This document shows positions 11,889-20,486 of a stretch of 24,743 nt of DNA, in pieces. The notes under the pieces were generated by a model. It made no database searches, had not been told where the DNA came from, and saw nothing but the letters and a program-made list of their open reading frames with translations. Each line of letters begins with the position of its first letter. Within the stretch, counting starts at the first letter, position 1. The position numbers and the translations under genes are program-made. Location of the stretch: contig MHRM01000001.1 of the NCBI GenBank assembly GCA_001822575.1, forward strand, positions 1-24,743. The letters run 5' to 3'. The DNA comes from Candidatus Taylorbacteria bacterium RIFCSPHIGHO2_02_FULL_44_12. GTDB taxonomy: Bacteria; Patescibacteriota; Minisyncoccia; Phycocordibacterales; PALSA-1337.

Positions 11889-14027
11889 ATGAATAAGAAA
11901 GAATATTCTATAGAAATAGGAGGCAAAACCTTAATAGCAAAGTTCAATGATCTTGCCAATCAGACTAATGGTTCCGTAATGGTTCGTTATGGTAACACCG
12001 TTGTCCTAGCCACAGCGGTAATGGGTAAAGAACCAAAAGATGGCGATTTTTTCCCATTGACAGTGGATTATGAGGAAAGATTTTATGCTACCGGCAAAAT
12101 ACTCGGATCGCGATTTGTCAGAAGGGAAGGAAGGCCTTCAACAGAAGCCATACTGTCCGGCCGAATCGTGGATAGGACCATAAGACCACTTTTCAATCAG
12201 AAGATGCGACACGAGATTCAAGTCATACTAACAATCCTTTCCATAGATCAAGATGATCCCGATGTTGTTTCGGTCATTGCCGCATCTCTGGCTCTAGGAG
12301 TTTCCGATATTCCTTGGAATGGCCCTGTTTCGGCGGTAAGGATATGCAAGAACGGCACTTGGCTGGTCAATCCTGATTTCAAAGCCAGAGAGGAGGCGGG
12401 CATTTCCCTGGAAATGGTTGCCTGTGGGAAAGACGGTTTGATAAATATGATAGAGGTCGGGGGGCGCGAGGTTGGAGAAGAGGACTTGAATGAGGCCTTG
12501 AATAAATCTTCCGAAGAAATAGAAAAAATAGAAAAGTGGCAAATAGCAATCGTAAAAGAAATGGGAAAGACCAAGGTTGAGGTAGAAATTCCTCAACCAA
12601 CTCCAGGTACTAAGGAACTTTTTGAGCAGGAAATATCCCCAGTATTATCAGACTATGTTTTCCATGCTGGTGGAAAAGAGAAAACTGTTGAAGTTGCCGA
12701 GAAATGGCTTAATATTTTCAAGGAAAAAATTCCGGAAGGGAATATTGGCAAGGCTTTGGAGATATTGGATGAATCTATAAATGAGTTGATCCATAATGAG
12801 GCTATAGACAATGGCAAGAGGGCTGATGGCAGAAAGATGGATGAAATAAGGCCATTATTCGCCAAAGCTGGTGGTATTTCTCCGATACTTCATGGATCTG
12901 GAATATTCTATCGCGGAGGCACTCATATTTTTTCGGCTTTGACTCTCGGATCACCAGGAGATGCCCTGGTCGTTGATGGAGTTATTTCTCAAGAGAGCAA
13001 GAGATTCATCCATCATTACAATTTTCCGCCTTTTTCTACCGGGGAAACAGGAAGAATAGGCGGTACCAACCGCAGAATGATCGGCCACGGGGCTCTAGCC
13101 GAAAAAGCTCTAGCGCCGGTCATACCACCAAAAGATAAATTTCCATATACTATACGAATAGTTTCGGAGGCCTTCGCCTCAAATGGTTCTACTTCTATGG
13201 GTTCTGTTTGCGGCTCTAGTCTAGCGCTGATGGATGGAGGAGTGCCGATCAAGGCTCCGGTTGCCGGAATAGCCTCTGGTCTTATGATGAGAAATTCCAA
13301 AAAATACGCCATCTTAACGGACATTCAGGGACCCGAAGATCATCATGGAGATATGGACTTCAAGGTTGCCGGCACTCGCGCCGGCATAACCGCCGTCCAA
13401 ATGGATATCAAAATCGGCGGTATTCCTCTTGATATTTTGGCCGAAGCTCTCCAAAAAGCCAAAACCGCCAGACATAAGATATTAGATGTCATAGAAAAAG
13501 AGTTGGATAGGCCTCGTCCAAAGATATCCCCATCTGCTCCGGAAATTATAGTTATGAAGATCAAGCCGGATCAGATCGGCCTGGTCATAGGCTCCGGCGG
13601 CAAGACTATCAATGAGATCCGTGATGTTACTCATGTTGAAGATATAACCATTGAGGATGACGGTTCCATATTCATAACAGGCAAGAATGAAACCGCCGAG
13701 AAAGCCAAAGAAATAATCTTTAATATGACTAGAGAATACATGCCCGGAGAGAGATATGATGGCGAAGTTGTCCGACTCATGGACTTTGGAGCCTTCATCA
13801 AGATCGGTCCCAATGCCGAAGGATTGGTTCATGTTTCCGAAATCGCTCCTTTTAGAGTTGAGAGAGTGGAAACATACTTGAAAGAAGGGGACAAAGTCCC
13901 AGTTATAATAAAAGAGATAGACGACAAGGGTCGGATAAACCTTTCAATAAAGACAGCCGATCCTCAGTTCTTCAGCAAGAAAGAAGAGAGACCTCGTCTG
14001 AAAAAAGACATTCCAAAAAGATTTTGA
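11889..14027 (+). CDS. pnp: polyribonucleotide nucleotidyltransferase (PNPase)
   Basis: 712 aa, full length. It degrades RNA 3' to 5' with phosphate and can add tails. Domain order: first RNase PH-like domain (about 5-145; VRYGNTVVLATAVMG, GRPSTEAILSGRIVDRTIRPLF); helical linker (about 150-310); second RNase PH-like domain (about 315-545) with the active-site stretch HGDMDFKVAGTRAGITA and GSTSMGSVCGSSLALMD; KH domain (about 550-610, IGLVIGSGGKTINEI); and S1 domain (about 618-690, YDGEVVRLMDFGAFIKIGPN). The short basic tail ends DIPKRF. It is the last gene of the rpsO cluster. RNase Y (rny) is also in the window, so the main decay pair of this cell is encoded within 12 kb. Confidence 0.97.
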   Translation: MNKKEYSIEIGGKTLIAKFNDLANQTNGSVMVRYGNTVVLATAVMGKEPKDGDFFPLTVDYEERFYATGKILGSRFVRREGRPSTEAILSGRIVDRTIRPLFNQKMRHEIQVILTILSIDQDDPDVVSVIAASLALGVSDIPWNGPVSAVRICKNGTWLVNPDFKAREEAGISLEMVACGKDGLINMIEVGGREVGEEDLNEALNKSSEEIEKIEKWQIAIVKEMGKTKVEVEIPQPTPGTKELFEQEISPVLSDYVFHAGGKEKTVEVAEKWLNIFKEKIPEGNIGKALEILDESINELIHNEAIDNGKRADGRKMDEIRPLFAKAGGISPILHGSGIFYRGGTHIFSALTLGSPGDALVVDGVISQESKRFIHHYNFPPFSTGETGRIGGTNRRMIGHGALAEKALAPVIPPKDKFPYTIRIVSEAFASNGSTSMGSVCGSSLALMDGGVPIKAPVAGIASGLMMRNSKKYAILTDIQGPEDHHGDMDFKVAGTRAGITAVQMDIKIGGIPLDILAEALQKAKTARHKILDVIEKELDRPRPKISPSAPEIIVMKIKPDQIGLVIGSGGKTINEIRDVTHVEDITIEDDGSIFITGKNETAEKAKEIIFNMTREYMPGERYDGEVVRLMDFGAFIKIGPNAEGLVHVSEIAPFRVERVETYLKEGDKVPVIIKEIDDKGRINLSIKTADPQFFSKKEERPRLKKDIPKRF

Positions 14028-14040
14028 TCATCATACAAAG

Positions 14041-14046
14041 TATAAT
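14041..14046 (+). promoter_or_regulatory. -10 box before the membrane protein gene
   Basis: A perfect TATAAT lies 8 nt before the ATG at 14055, giving a leader of about 2 nt. No matching -35 is seen. Confidence 0.4.
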
Positions 14047-14054
14047 AGCTAGAT

Positions 14055-15032
14055 ATGGATGAAAAGACCGGAACACAATCCCAAAAATCCTTGCGAACTT
14101 ATGAGGGCGACATTGCCGAGGTAATGGCTCGCAAGCGTGTTTCCAGCACGACAATCGCTTTGGCAGAGAGTCGTCGCAAAGAAAGCACAGATTCATTGGC
14201 TGATGCCGAACCAAAGCATTCGGGGAAAAAATTAATCATTCTGCTTATTAGTTTGTTGCTCATCTTGGGAGGAATCGTGGCTGGTTATTATCTATATAGC
14301 AAAAGTCCTTTGGCCCCAGCTCCAAAAATTCCGTCCACACAAAACAATTCCAGCGTCATACCTTCTGACACTGTGATCAATATAATCTTGAAAGATGATT
14401 TTGATTATCAAGAACTCCGTTTGCTAACACAAAAAGAGATCCTCAAACCTCACCAACTAGGTAGTATCGTTGAAATCGTTTTATTACTTAAGGATACGAG
14501 GGGCAATACGACTAGACTGACCGGACCATATATAGCCAAACAAATAGACATCGGGGCGCCAGACATACTCTTACGCTCTCTAACCGCCCCTTGGATGCTC
14601 GGCATATACACAAATCCAACAGGTCACAGCAGTTCTTTTGTGGTTGTTACTACAAATTTCTTTCAGAATGCCTTTGCTGGAATGCTCCAATGGGAACGAA
14701 TCATGGCTGATGACATAAAGGATTATTTATTTCCCATCCCCCCAAGAGGTATAGCCAGCGTCAATCTTTCTGCCACATCTTCGGCAACTTCTACCTCACA
14801 AGGAACCACGACCGACCAGGTTCATGAACCCTTGAAGCCATATACCACGGTACAGGGAAGGTTTGAAGACAGAATCATACTCAACAAAGATGTCAGATCT
14901 TTCCGGACTTTGAATGGAGAAATCCTTTTTCTATACTCATTTTTGGATAATACCAAATTGGTAATAGCTGGAAATGAAGAGGCTTTGGCTGAAATAATCA
15001 AACGCCTTGAAAAGCGAGCTTTTGTGCGTTAG
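14055..15032 (+). CDS. single-span membrane protein of unknown function
   Basis: 325 aa. The N-terminal 56 residues are polar and cytoplasmic by the positive-inside rule (KSLRTYEGDIAEVMARKRVS, AEPKHSGKK). One strong membrane helix follows (LIILLISLLLILGGIVAGYY, about residues 60-79), then a roughly 240-residue outer domain starting with a Pro/Ser linker (SPLAPAPKIPSTQNNSS). The outer domain has an alpha/beta feel (DTVINIILKDDFDYQELRLL; TAPWMLGIYTNPTGHSSSFVVV; NGEILFLYSFLDNTKLVIAG) with a Ser/Thr-rich insert near residue 240. I do not recognise the family. It sits 27 nt after pnp with its own TATAAT and 3 nt before the DksA-like gene. Confidence 0.75.
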   Translation: MDEKTGTQSQKSLRTYEGDIAEVMARKRVSSTTIALAESRRKESTDSLADAEPKHSGKKLIILLISLLLILGGIVAGYYLYSKSPLAPAPKIPSTQNNSSVIPSDTVINIILKDDFDYQELRLLTQKEILKPHQLGSIVEIVLLLKDTRGNTTRLTGPYIAKQIDIGAPDILLRSLTAPWMLGIYTNPTGHSSSFVVVTTNFFQNAFAGMLQWERIMADDIKDYLFPIPPRGIASVNLSATSSATSTSQGTTTDQVHEPLKPYTTVQGRFEDRIILNKDVRSFRTLNGEILFLYSFLDNTKLVIAGNEEALAEIIKRLEKRAFVR

Positions 15033-15035
15033 GAT

Positions 15036-15404
15036 ATGAATATGAATAAAAAAGACCAGGAATTTTTGAAGAAAAAACTTTTACTGGAAAAGACCGAACT
15101 GGAAGAAGAACTTTCTAGCGTTGGTCAACGCAATCCTGCTGTAGCTGGCGGATGGGAAGCAACCTCCAAAGGCATTGAAGTAGACGCGGCTGACGAAAAC
15201 GAAGTAGCTGACAAGTTTGAAGAATATGAAGAAAACGCCGGCATACTCAAAAGGCTAGAAGATCAACTGATAGAAGTCAAAGCCGCCCTGGAACGCATCG
15301 AAACGGGAAACTACGGTATCTGCGAGACTTGTCAAAAACCCATAGAGAAGGAAAGACTAGAGGCAAATCCTTCGGCTCGTATATCACTTAAACATTTACA
15401 TTGA
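15036..15404 (+). CDS. DksA/TraR-like protein with degenerate zinc finger
   Basis: 122 aa. The N-terminal two thirds is a helical, acidic coiled-coil region (KKDQEFLKKKLLLEKTELEE; AADENEVADKFEEYEENAGILKRLEDQLIEVKAALERI), followed by GNYGICETCQKPIEKERLEANP, the start of a DksA/TraR finger. Related proteins bind in the RNA polymerase secondary channel and alter promoter choice. The usual C-x2-C-x17-C-x2-C spacing is kept, but the third ligand is Ser117 and the fourth is His120; only Cys96 and Cys99 remain, with an extra His122 at the very end. Zinc binding may be changed or lost. It follows the membrane protein gene by 3 nt and is probably in the same operon. AGGA in front of the ATG is a weak ribosome site. 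Confidence 0.82.
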   Translation: MNMNKKDQEFLKKKLLLEKTELEEELSSVGQRNPAVAGGWEATSKGIEVDAADENEVADKFEEYEENAGILKRLEDQLIEVKAALERIETGNYGICETCQKPIEKERLEANPSARISLKHLH

Positions 15405-15493
15405 ACAAAAAATTTAGAACTTATTACAAGAAAATTGATAATATTTTGAATACAATTTGATCATTTTTTCACAAGAATTTTAACAAGTAGTTC

Positions 15494-15499
15494 TACAAT
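15494..15499 (+). promoter_or_regulatory. -10 box of yifB, 6 nt before ATG
   Basis: TACAAT, then AGGGGC and the ATG at 15506. The preceding 90 bp are very AT-rich (15405-15493). The predicted transcription start is the A of the ATG. Confidence 0.45.
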
Positions 15500-15505
15500 A
15501 GGGGC

Positions 15506-17056
15506 ATGAGCATAGCCAAATCATATGGTGCCCAACTGATCGGTTTGCAGTCAAAGATTGTCATTGTTGAAGTAGACATATCCAACGGGTTAAACGCTTT
15601 TTCTATTGTGGGCTTGGGAGACAGGTCGGTGGAAGAAGCCAAGGATCGGATGTCGGCAGCTGTCAAAAACAGCGGCTATGCGTCTCCCAAACAAAAGAAT
15701 CAAAAAGTGATTATTTCACTGGCTCCAGCCGACATTCGCAAAGAAGGCTCGTCTTTTGATCTGGCTATGGCTTTATCATATCTTTTGGCCACCGGAGATA
15801 TTAATTTTGATCCGGAAGGTCGGTTATTTTTGGGAGAATTGTCTCTTGAGGGTAGAGTGCGGCGTGTCAGTGGACTTTTACTTCTTTTATGCCAGGCTTC
15901 TGCTCAAGGGTTTTCTGTAGCTTATGTCCCAAACGAAAATGCCCATGAAGCTTCATTGGCCCGAGGTATAACCATATATGCTGTATCTTCACTTCAAGAA
16001 ACTATATCTATACTATCAGATGAAAAAAGATCTAGATCATTGCGAACTGGTCAGACTTCATCAGCCAGCCAAGAGCCATATTATGTAGACATGAAAGTCG
16101 TTCGTGGCAATGAAAATGCCAAACGCGGACTGGAGATCGCGGCCGCCGGAGCACACAATGTATTGATGTCTGGGCCGCCCGGCACCGGGAAAACCATGTT
16201 GGCCCAAAGTTTTTCCTCTATATTGCCACCCTTATCATATGAACAATCCGTTGAGGTTACCGGCATTCATTCAGCCGCTCGAGCTTTGACGGAGGAGCTT
16301 ATATTTCACCCGCCGTTTCGGTCTCCACATCACACTGCTTCGTACCCATCTATCGTCGGCGGAGGAGCTATCCCTCGTCCAGGAGAGATTACTCTGGCTC
16401 ATAGAGGAGTGTTATTTCTGGATGAATTCCCAGAATTTGACCGCGCAGTCATAGAAGCTCTGCGACAACCCCTTGAAGATCGAATGATCACCATATCCAG
16501 AGCCAGAGGCGTCATCACATTCCCAGCCCAATGCATATTAGTAGCCTCCATGAACCCATGTCCTTGTGGCAAAGGAGGAAATGATCAGTGTATATGCTCT
16601 CCCTTGAAGATAGAATCCTACCGTCGCAAAATATCGGGACCGATTTTGGACAGAATAGATATCTGGCTTGAAGTTGATAAGATAGATTATGAAAAACTCT
16701 CTTTACGGGAGTCTTCCGGAGAACCTTCTTCCGCGATCCGGGAAAGGGTTGTGAGAGCCCGCAAATTACAAGCTGATAGATTTATCCAACATCCAGAAAA
16801 AATTTTGTCCTTGCCAGACCAACGCAAATATTACAATAGTGAAATGAATGCGGAGGACATAGAGCGACACATAAACTTGAATGATCAGTCCAGAAATCTT
16901 TTGGCGGTATCAGCAGAAAAACTTGGACTATCTGGGCGAGCTTTTCATCGGATCATCAAGGTGGCTCGGACCATAGCAGATCTAGCAAATGTCACTGAAA
17001 TAAGCTCGGAGCATATTCTGGAAGCTTTACAGTATAGACACAGTCCTAAAGTATGA
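15506..17056 (+). CDS. comM: YifB/ComM family Mg-chelatase-like AAA+ ATPase
   Basis: 516 aa, full length. The N-terminal ChlI-like domain (IAKSYGAQLIGLQSKIVIVE, GLGDRSVEEAKDRM, residues 1-170) precedes the AAA+ module with Walker A GPPGTGKTM (about 222-230), Walker B GVLFLDEFPEF (about 301-311), and a Cys-rich insert CPCGKGGNDQCIC (about 352-364). A Mg-chelatase C-terminal domain follows (GRAFHRIIKVARTIADL). Studied ComM proteins are hexameric helicases that drive branch migration when transformed DNA is integrated, so the gene hints at natural DNA uptake. It has its own putative leaderless promoter and converges on the M23 peptidase gene, with a repeat-derived spacer between them. Confidence 0.93.
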   Translation: MSIAKSYGAQLIGLQSKIVIVEVDISNGLNAFSIVGLGDRSVEEAKDRMSAAVKNSGYASPKQKNQKVIISLAPADIRKEGSSFDLAMALSYLLATGDINFDPEGRLFLGELSLEGRVRRVSGLLLLLCQASAQGFSVAYVPNENAHEASLARGITIYAVSSLQETISILSDEKRSRSLRTGQTSSASQEPYYVDMKVVRGNENAKRGLEIAAAGAHNVLMSGPPGTGKTMLAQSFSSILPPLSYEQSVEVTGIHSAARALTEELIFHPPFRSPHHTASYPSIVGGGAIPRPGEITLAHRGVLFLDEFPEFDRAVIEALRQPLEDRMITISRARGVITFPAQCILVASMNPCPCGKGGNDQCICSPLKIESYRRKISGPILDRIDIWLEVDKIDYEKLSLRESSGEPSSAIRERVVRARKLQADRFIQHPEKILSLPDQRKYYNSEMNAEDIERHINLNDQSRNLLAVSAEKLGLSGRAFHRIIKVARTIADLANVTEISSEHILEALQYRHSPKV

Positions 17057-17060
17057 ATAT

Positions 17061-17113
17061 GAGCCCGACAAACATTCTTTTTACTCATACGCAAGGTCGC
17101 CCCGTCGAATGGC
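17061..17113 (+). repeat. partial copy of the 7004-7157 palindromic element
   Basis: The last 24 bases (17090-17113, CGCAAGGTCGCCCCGTCGAA then TGGC) are identical to 7033-7056. The first part, GAGCCC and an ATTCTTTT stretch, resembles the outer left arm at 7004-7024. The copy fills the whole spacer between the yifB stop and the peptidase stop, in the same direction as the first element, and lacks most of the right arm. Confidence 0.6.
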
Positions 17114-17115
17114 CC

Positions 17116-18186
17116 CTAGAAAGGATTTTTGGCTCCTCGGATCTCAAAGTGAACATGGGGGCCGGTGGAATTGCCGGTTGAGCCTACCCGAGCAATCTCC
17201 TGACCCTGCTCCACATATTCACCAACCTTAACGATATTCTTTGAATTGTGGGCATACACTGTCTGGGTGCCATTGGCGTGGGAGATAATTACAAAATTAC
17301 CATAACCACCGCTCCAGTTGCCGGTAGAGCTAACGATAATCTTGCCATCAGCCGCCGCGTATATGGGAGTACCGATAGGCGCGGCTAGATCCACACCATT
17401 GTGTCCATGAAGTCCTTGGCTTTTTGTCCCGATCTTAAGCGGACGAATATAGTAACCAGGATAAGAAGGCACATCAGCGCCGCGAAGAGGATCAATGGTA
17501 CTAGCCGCCCGTATTGGTGTGGAAACTTGGAGATCAACATCAGGAATGATAATGGTTTGACCAACCGCCAAATCGGACTTTGCAGTCAGATCATTGTATT
17601 GAAGAACTTCTTCCAGATTGGCCTTGTATTTTGATATTATACCACTGATAGTATCTCCCTTCTTGACTGAATAATTGATACCCGTAACTGGCAAAATTAC
17701 CAATATTTGGCCAGCCTGAAGGGGTGTTGAACGAGATATATCATTGGCCCAGATTATGGTATTAACACTTACTCCAAATATATCGGATATAGTTGAGAGA
17801 CTGTCACCTTCGCGGACAACATATATGCTGATTTGTGTATTTGAAACGGATTCATCGCTTCCGCCTACGGCCGCAATACCTGGTATCAGGGTTTTACCAT
17901 CATCCAGAGGAGGCGCAAACTGCATGACCTTGTCCGGGTTCGGATCTATATTGACAGCGGCCTGCAAAATAGTGATAGTCTGGGAATTTGAAGGAGTGGC
18001 GGGAATGATCCGAGCCGAAACTTGCGCACTGCCAAAAACGGAATTGACCAAAGAGATGATGCTGGCATGAGCAGTCTCAACAAATAAACCTATTACAAGA
18101 AATGAGGCCAGAAGTATTACATTCCAAGATAAGATATGTTTAGACAGAGATATGTTTTTATCTTTTTTTGGGTATTTATACTGCAT
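17116..18186 (-). CDS. LysM-domain M23 metallopeptidase (exported, peptidoglycan hydrolase-like)
   Basis: 356 aa. A basic N-terminus and a hydrophobic segment (about 19-36, SWNVILLASFLVIGLFVETA) form a signal peptide or anchor. Two LysM modules follow: IYVVREGDSLSTISDIFGVS to about residue 166, and NYSVKKGDTISGIISKY to about 215. The M23 domain has zinc ligands His262 and Asp266 (HGHNGVDLAAP) and His344/His346 (GPHVHFEIR), plus His313 (YAHNS). LysM modules bind glycan chains; M23 enzymes cut peptide cross-links, so the protein probably remodels or opens the cell wall, either its own or that of a host or partner cell. The protein ends right after the core (RGAKNPF). It is divergent from uvrD across 186 bp. 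Confidence 0.92.
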   Translation of the reverse strand: MQYKYPKKDKNISLSKHILSWNVILLASFLVIGLFVETAHASIISLVNSVFGSAQVSARIIPATPSNSQTITILQAAVNIDPNPDKVMQFAPPLDDGKTLIPGIAAVGGSDESVSNTQISIYVVREGDSLSTISDIFGVSVNTIIWANDISRSTPLQAGQILVILPVTGINYSVKKGDTISGIISKYKANLEEVLQYNDLTAKSDLAVGQTIIIPDVDLQVSTPIRAASTIDPLRGADVPSYPGYYIRPLKIGTKSQGLHGHNGVDLAAPIGTPIYAAADGKIIVSSTGNWSGGYGNFVIISHANGTQTVYAHNSKNIVKVGEYVEQGQEIARVGSTGNSTGPHVHFEIRGAKNPF

Positions 18187-18357
18187 AACAAATCTTGTCT
18201 TTTTGCAAATATATTTCTTTGATTTTAGCAGTCACCGCTATGGATCTATCCATAATAAATGGCTCTGTTGAGCCTGTTTATAGCATATAAGATTGGCTAC
18301 CAATAAAGCCTATCAGGCATGAGTCAATTGTCAATCAAAACTATACACAGCAAAAAG

Positions 18358-18366
18358 TGATACCAT
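18358..18366 (+). promoter_or_regulatory. extended -10 box of uvrD, 6 nt before ATG
   Basis: TGA-TACCAT (18358-18366), then ACTTCC and the ATG at 18373. It has the same geometry as the boxes of cca, xer, rpsO and yifB. Confidence 0.45.
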
Positions 18367-18372
18367 ACTTCC

Positions 18373-20304
18373 ATGTCATCTCTGAATGAAGCACAACAAA
18401 GAGCGGTTGAGACCACCGAGGGACCATTATTGATAATAGCTGGGGCTGGATCCGGCAAAACAAGGGTCATTACCCATCGTATTTTGAGCTTGATAAAGAA
18501 AGGAATAGCTCCGACAGCCATTCTAGCTATCACCTTCACCAATAAAGCCGCCAAGGAGATGAAAGAGAGGGTTGGTAATCTTTTGAGTGAGGATAAAACC
18601 CTAAATATGCCAGTTTCTATGAATGAAAGATCTTTCATAAGCACATTTCATGCTTTGGGCGCACATATTCTGCGAGAAAATGCCGTTCTGGCTGGTTTGA
18701 GTCGCCACTTTACTATCGCCGACAAAACGGATGCCAAAAGGATAATCAAAGAAGCGATGGAAAAATGTTCCTTGGACACCAAGGCATTTGATCCTGGCGC
18801 TATCCTCAATATGATCTCCCGCGCCAAAGGCAATGGTTTGGATAATTCGCGATTTGCCGTACAGGCAGATAGTTTCAGCGAAAAAACAGCCGCTCGAGTC
18901 TGGAAAGAGTATGAATCTATTCTAGAAAAAGAAAAAACCCTGGATTTTGATGATCTCTTGCTCAAAACAGCAGACCTTCTGGCCAAACATCCTTCTATCC
19001 GCGAACATTATGCCAAAAGATGGCTGTATATACACATAGATGAATACCAAGACACAAATCGAGTCCAATATCAGATCAGCAAATATCTAGCTTCATCGCG
19101 CCGGAATATTTGCGCGGTTGGAGACGCGGATCAAAATATCTACAGCTGGCGAGGAGCTACTATAGAAAACATATTGAATTTTGAAAAAGACTATCCGGAA
19201 ACCGTGGTCATAACCCTGGAAAAAAACTATCGCTCTACAAAAACCATCCTTTCAGCGGCCAACCATATCATCAGCAAGAATGTTTTGCGTAAAAAGAAAA
19301 CCCTATACACCGACAATGACCATGGCGACAAAATATCTTTGATGGCGGCGTATACGGAGAGCGATGAAGCTTGGTCTATTGCCGATAGGGTTGTTTCTTT
19401 GATAGATTCCGGGACAAATCACCAGGAAATCGCGGTTTTATATAGAGCCAATTTCCAATCGCGGGCCTTGGAAGAAGCTTTTATCAAAAGAAATATACCT
19501 TACCAGTTGGTCGGGGTACGATTTTTTGAGAGAAAAGAGATCAAAGATACCCTCTCTTATATCCGAGCGGCCCTCAACAGGGAAAATTGGGGAGATATTG
19601 TCAGAACCATAAATACACCTCCTAGAGGCATAGGCAAAGCTACCGTAGCCAAGATAATTTCTGGTAGGGAAGACCTGATACCTACTGCTACAGCCGGTAA
19701 AATCGCTCATTTTTGGAGACTTTTGGACAATATCCATGGGAAAATAAAATCGGAAAAACCATCAGAAACGATCAAGTCTGTCTTGAAACAGACTGGAATG
19801 GAGGAATTATTTCGCAAAGGGAATGCGGAGGATGAGGAAAGATTGTTAAATATCTATGAACTGGTATCAGTAGCGACACAATATGATCATATGGCTCCAT
19901 TGGATGGCATAGAGGCCCTTTTGACGAATGCGGCCTTGGCTACAGATCAGGATGAACTAGATACGCAAAAACAAGCAGTAAAACTGATGACAGTACACGC
20001 CTCCAAGGGGCTTGAATTTGAACATATCTTCATCGCGGGATTGGAGCAGGATCTTTTCCCATTCAAGAGACACAATGACAGAGATGGGCAGAATGTGGAC
20101 GAGGAAGAACGGCGATTGTTCTATGTGGCTCTAACGCGAGCCAAACAAAGACTATATTTGAGTCATGCGGTCTTGCGTACTATGTACGGAACCCAAAAAG
20201 TCTCGGCGCCGTCGGAATTTATAACCGACATAGCAGAAGAACTTATTGAAGAAACTCTTCCCGGAAAGCCGACTGGCGCCAAAGCGATATTTATTGATTT
20301 TTAG
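18373..20304 (+). CDS. uvrD: superfamily 1 DNA helicase, UvrD/PcrA type
   Basis: 643 aa, shorter than the usual 720 or so because the C-terminal tail is trimmed; all helicase motifs are present. N-terminal Q-motif-like region LNEAQQRAVETTEGPLLI, Walker A IAGAGSGKTRVITHR (about 22-36), motif Ia AILAITFTNKAAKEM, motif II LYIHIDEYQDTNRVQY, motif III CAVGDADQNIYSWRGA, motif IV ITLEKNYRST, motif V MTVHASKGLEFEHIFIAGLE, and motif VI EEERRLFYVALTRAKQRLYL. It unwinds DNA 3' to 5' in excision and mismatch repair and removes stalled complexes. The stop codon directly abuts a 175-bp hairpin element, beyond which lies rsmA. Confidence 0.95.
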   Translation: MSSLNEAQQRAVETTEGPLLIIAGAGSGKTRVITHRILSLIKKGIAPTAILAITFTNKAAKEMKERVGNLLSEDKTLNMPVSMNERSFISTFHALGAHILRENAVLAGLSRHFTIADKTDAKRIIKEAMEKCSLDTKAFDPGAILNMISRAKGNGLDNSRFAVQADSFSEKTAARVWKEYESILEKEKTLDFDDLLLKTADLLAKHPSIREHYAKRWLYIHIDEYQDTNRVQYQISKYLASSRRNICAVGDADQNIYSWRGATIENILNFEKDYPETVVITLEKNYRSTKTILSAANHIISKNVLRKKKTLYTDNDHGDKISLMAAYTESDEAWSIADRVVSLIDSGTNHQEIAVLYRANFQSRALEEAFIKRNIPYQLVGVRFFERKEIKDTLSYIRAALNRENWGDIVRTINTPPRGIGKATVAKIISGREDLIPTATAGKIAHFWRLLDNIHGKIKSEKPSETIKSVLKQTGMEELFRKGNAEDEERLLNIYELVSVATQYDHMAPLDGIEALLTNAALATDQDELDTQKQAVKLMTVHASKGLEFEHIFIAGLEQDLFPFKRHNDRDGQNVDEEERRLFYVALTRAKQRLYLSHAVLRTMYGTQKVSAPSEFITDIAEELIEETLPGKPTGAKAIFIDF

Positions 20305-20479
20305 TTGTGTGATAATGGATAGTAGCCATACTCCGCCCTCCGCCGATCATCTCCTTCACAAACCCTGATTCTTTAGCAATACGCGAGTTGTATACAGTAT
20401 ATAATCTTTATTTTTTTAAAAGTCGGGTTTGTGAAGGAAATGATACGGCTTTGGGCGTTCATCTACCATTATCACACAA
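20305..20479. repeat. 175-bp long inverted-repeat element between uvrD and rsmA
   Basis: The outer arms TTGTGTGATAATGG (20305-20318) and CCATTATCACACAA (20466-20479) pair perfectly. The inner arms, 14 bp starting TCCTTCACAAACCC (20352-20365) and GGGTTTGTGAAGGA (20425-20438), are also perfect and continue through ATCAT/ATGAT. Short CGCCC/GGGCG and GCCG/CGGC pairings lie between outer and inner arms. The AT-rich tip (20366-20424) contains TATAAT (20400-20405) and a T-run, so it could hold a promoter or a terminator-like loop. The termini differ from the element at 7004-7157. Confidence 0.7.
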
Positions 20480-20486
20480 AAAAACT

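Noticed and set aside
20388..20486. Longer start of rsmA at 20388
   Set aside because: The extra 33 residues are encoded by the palindromic element; the KKSLGQHFL signature belongs near the N-terminus.
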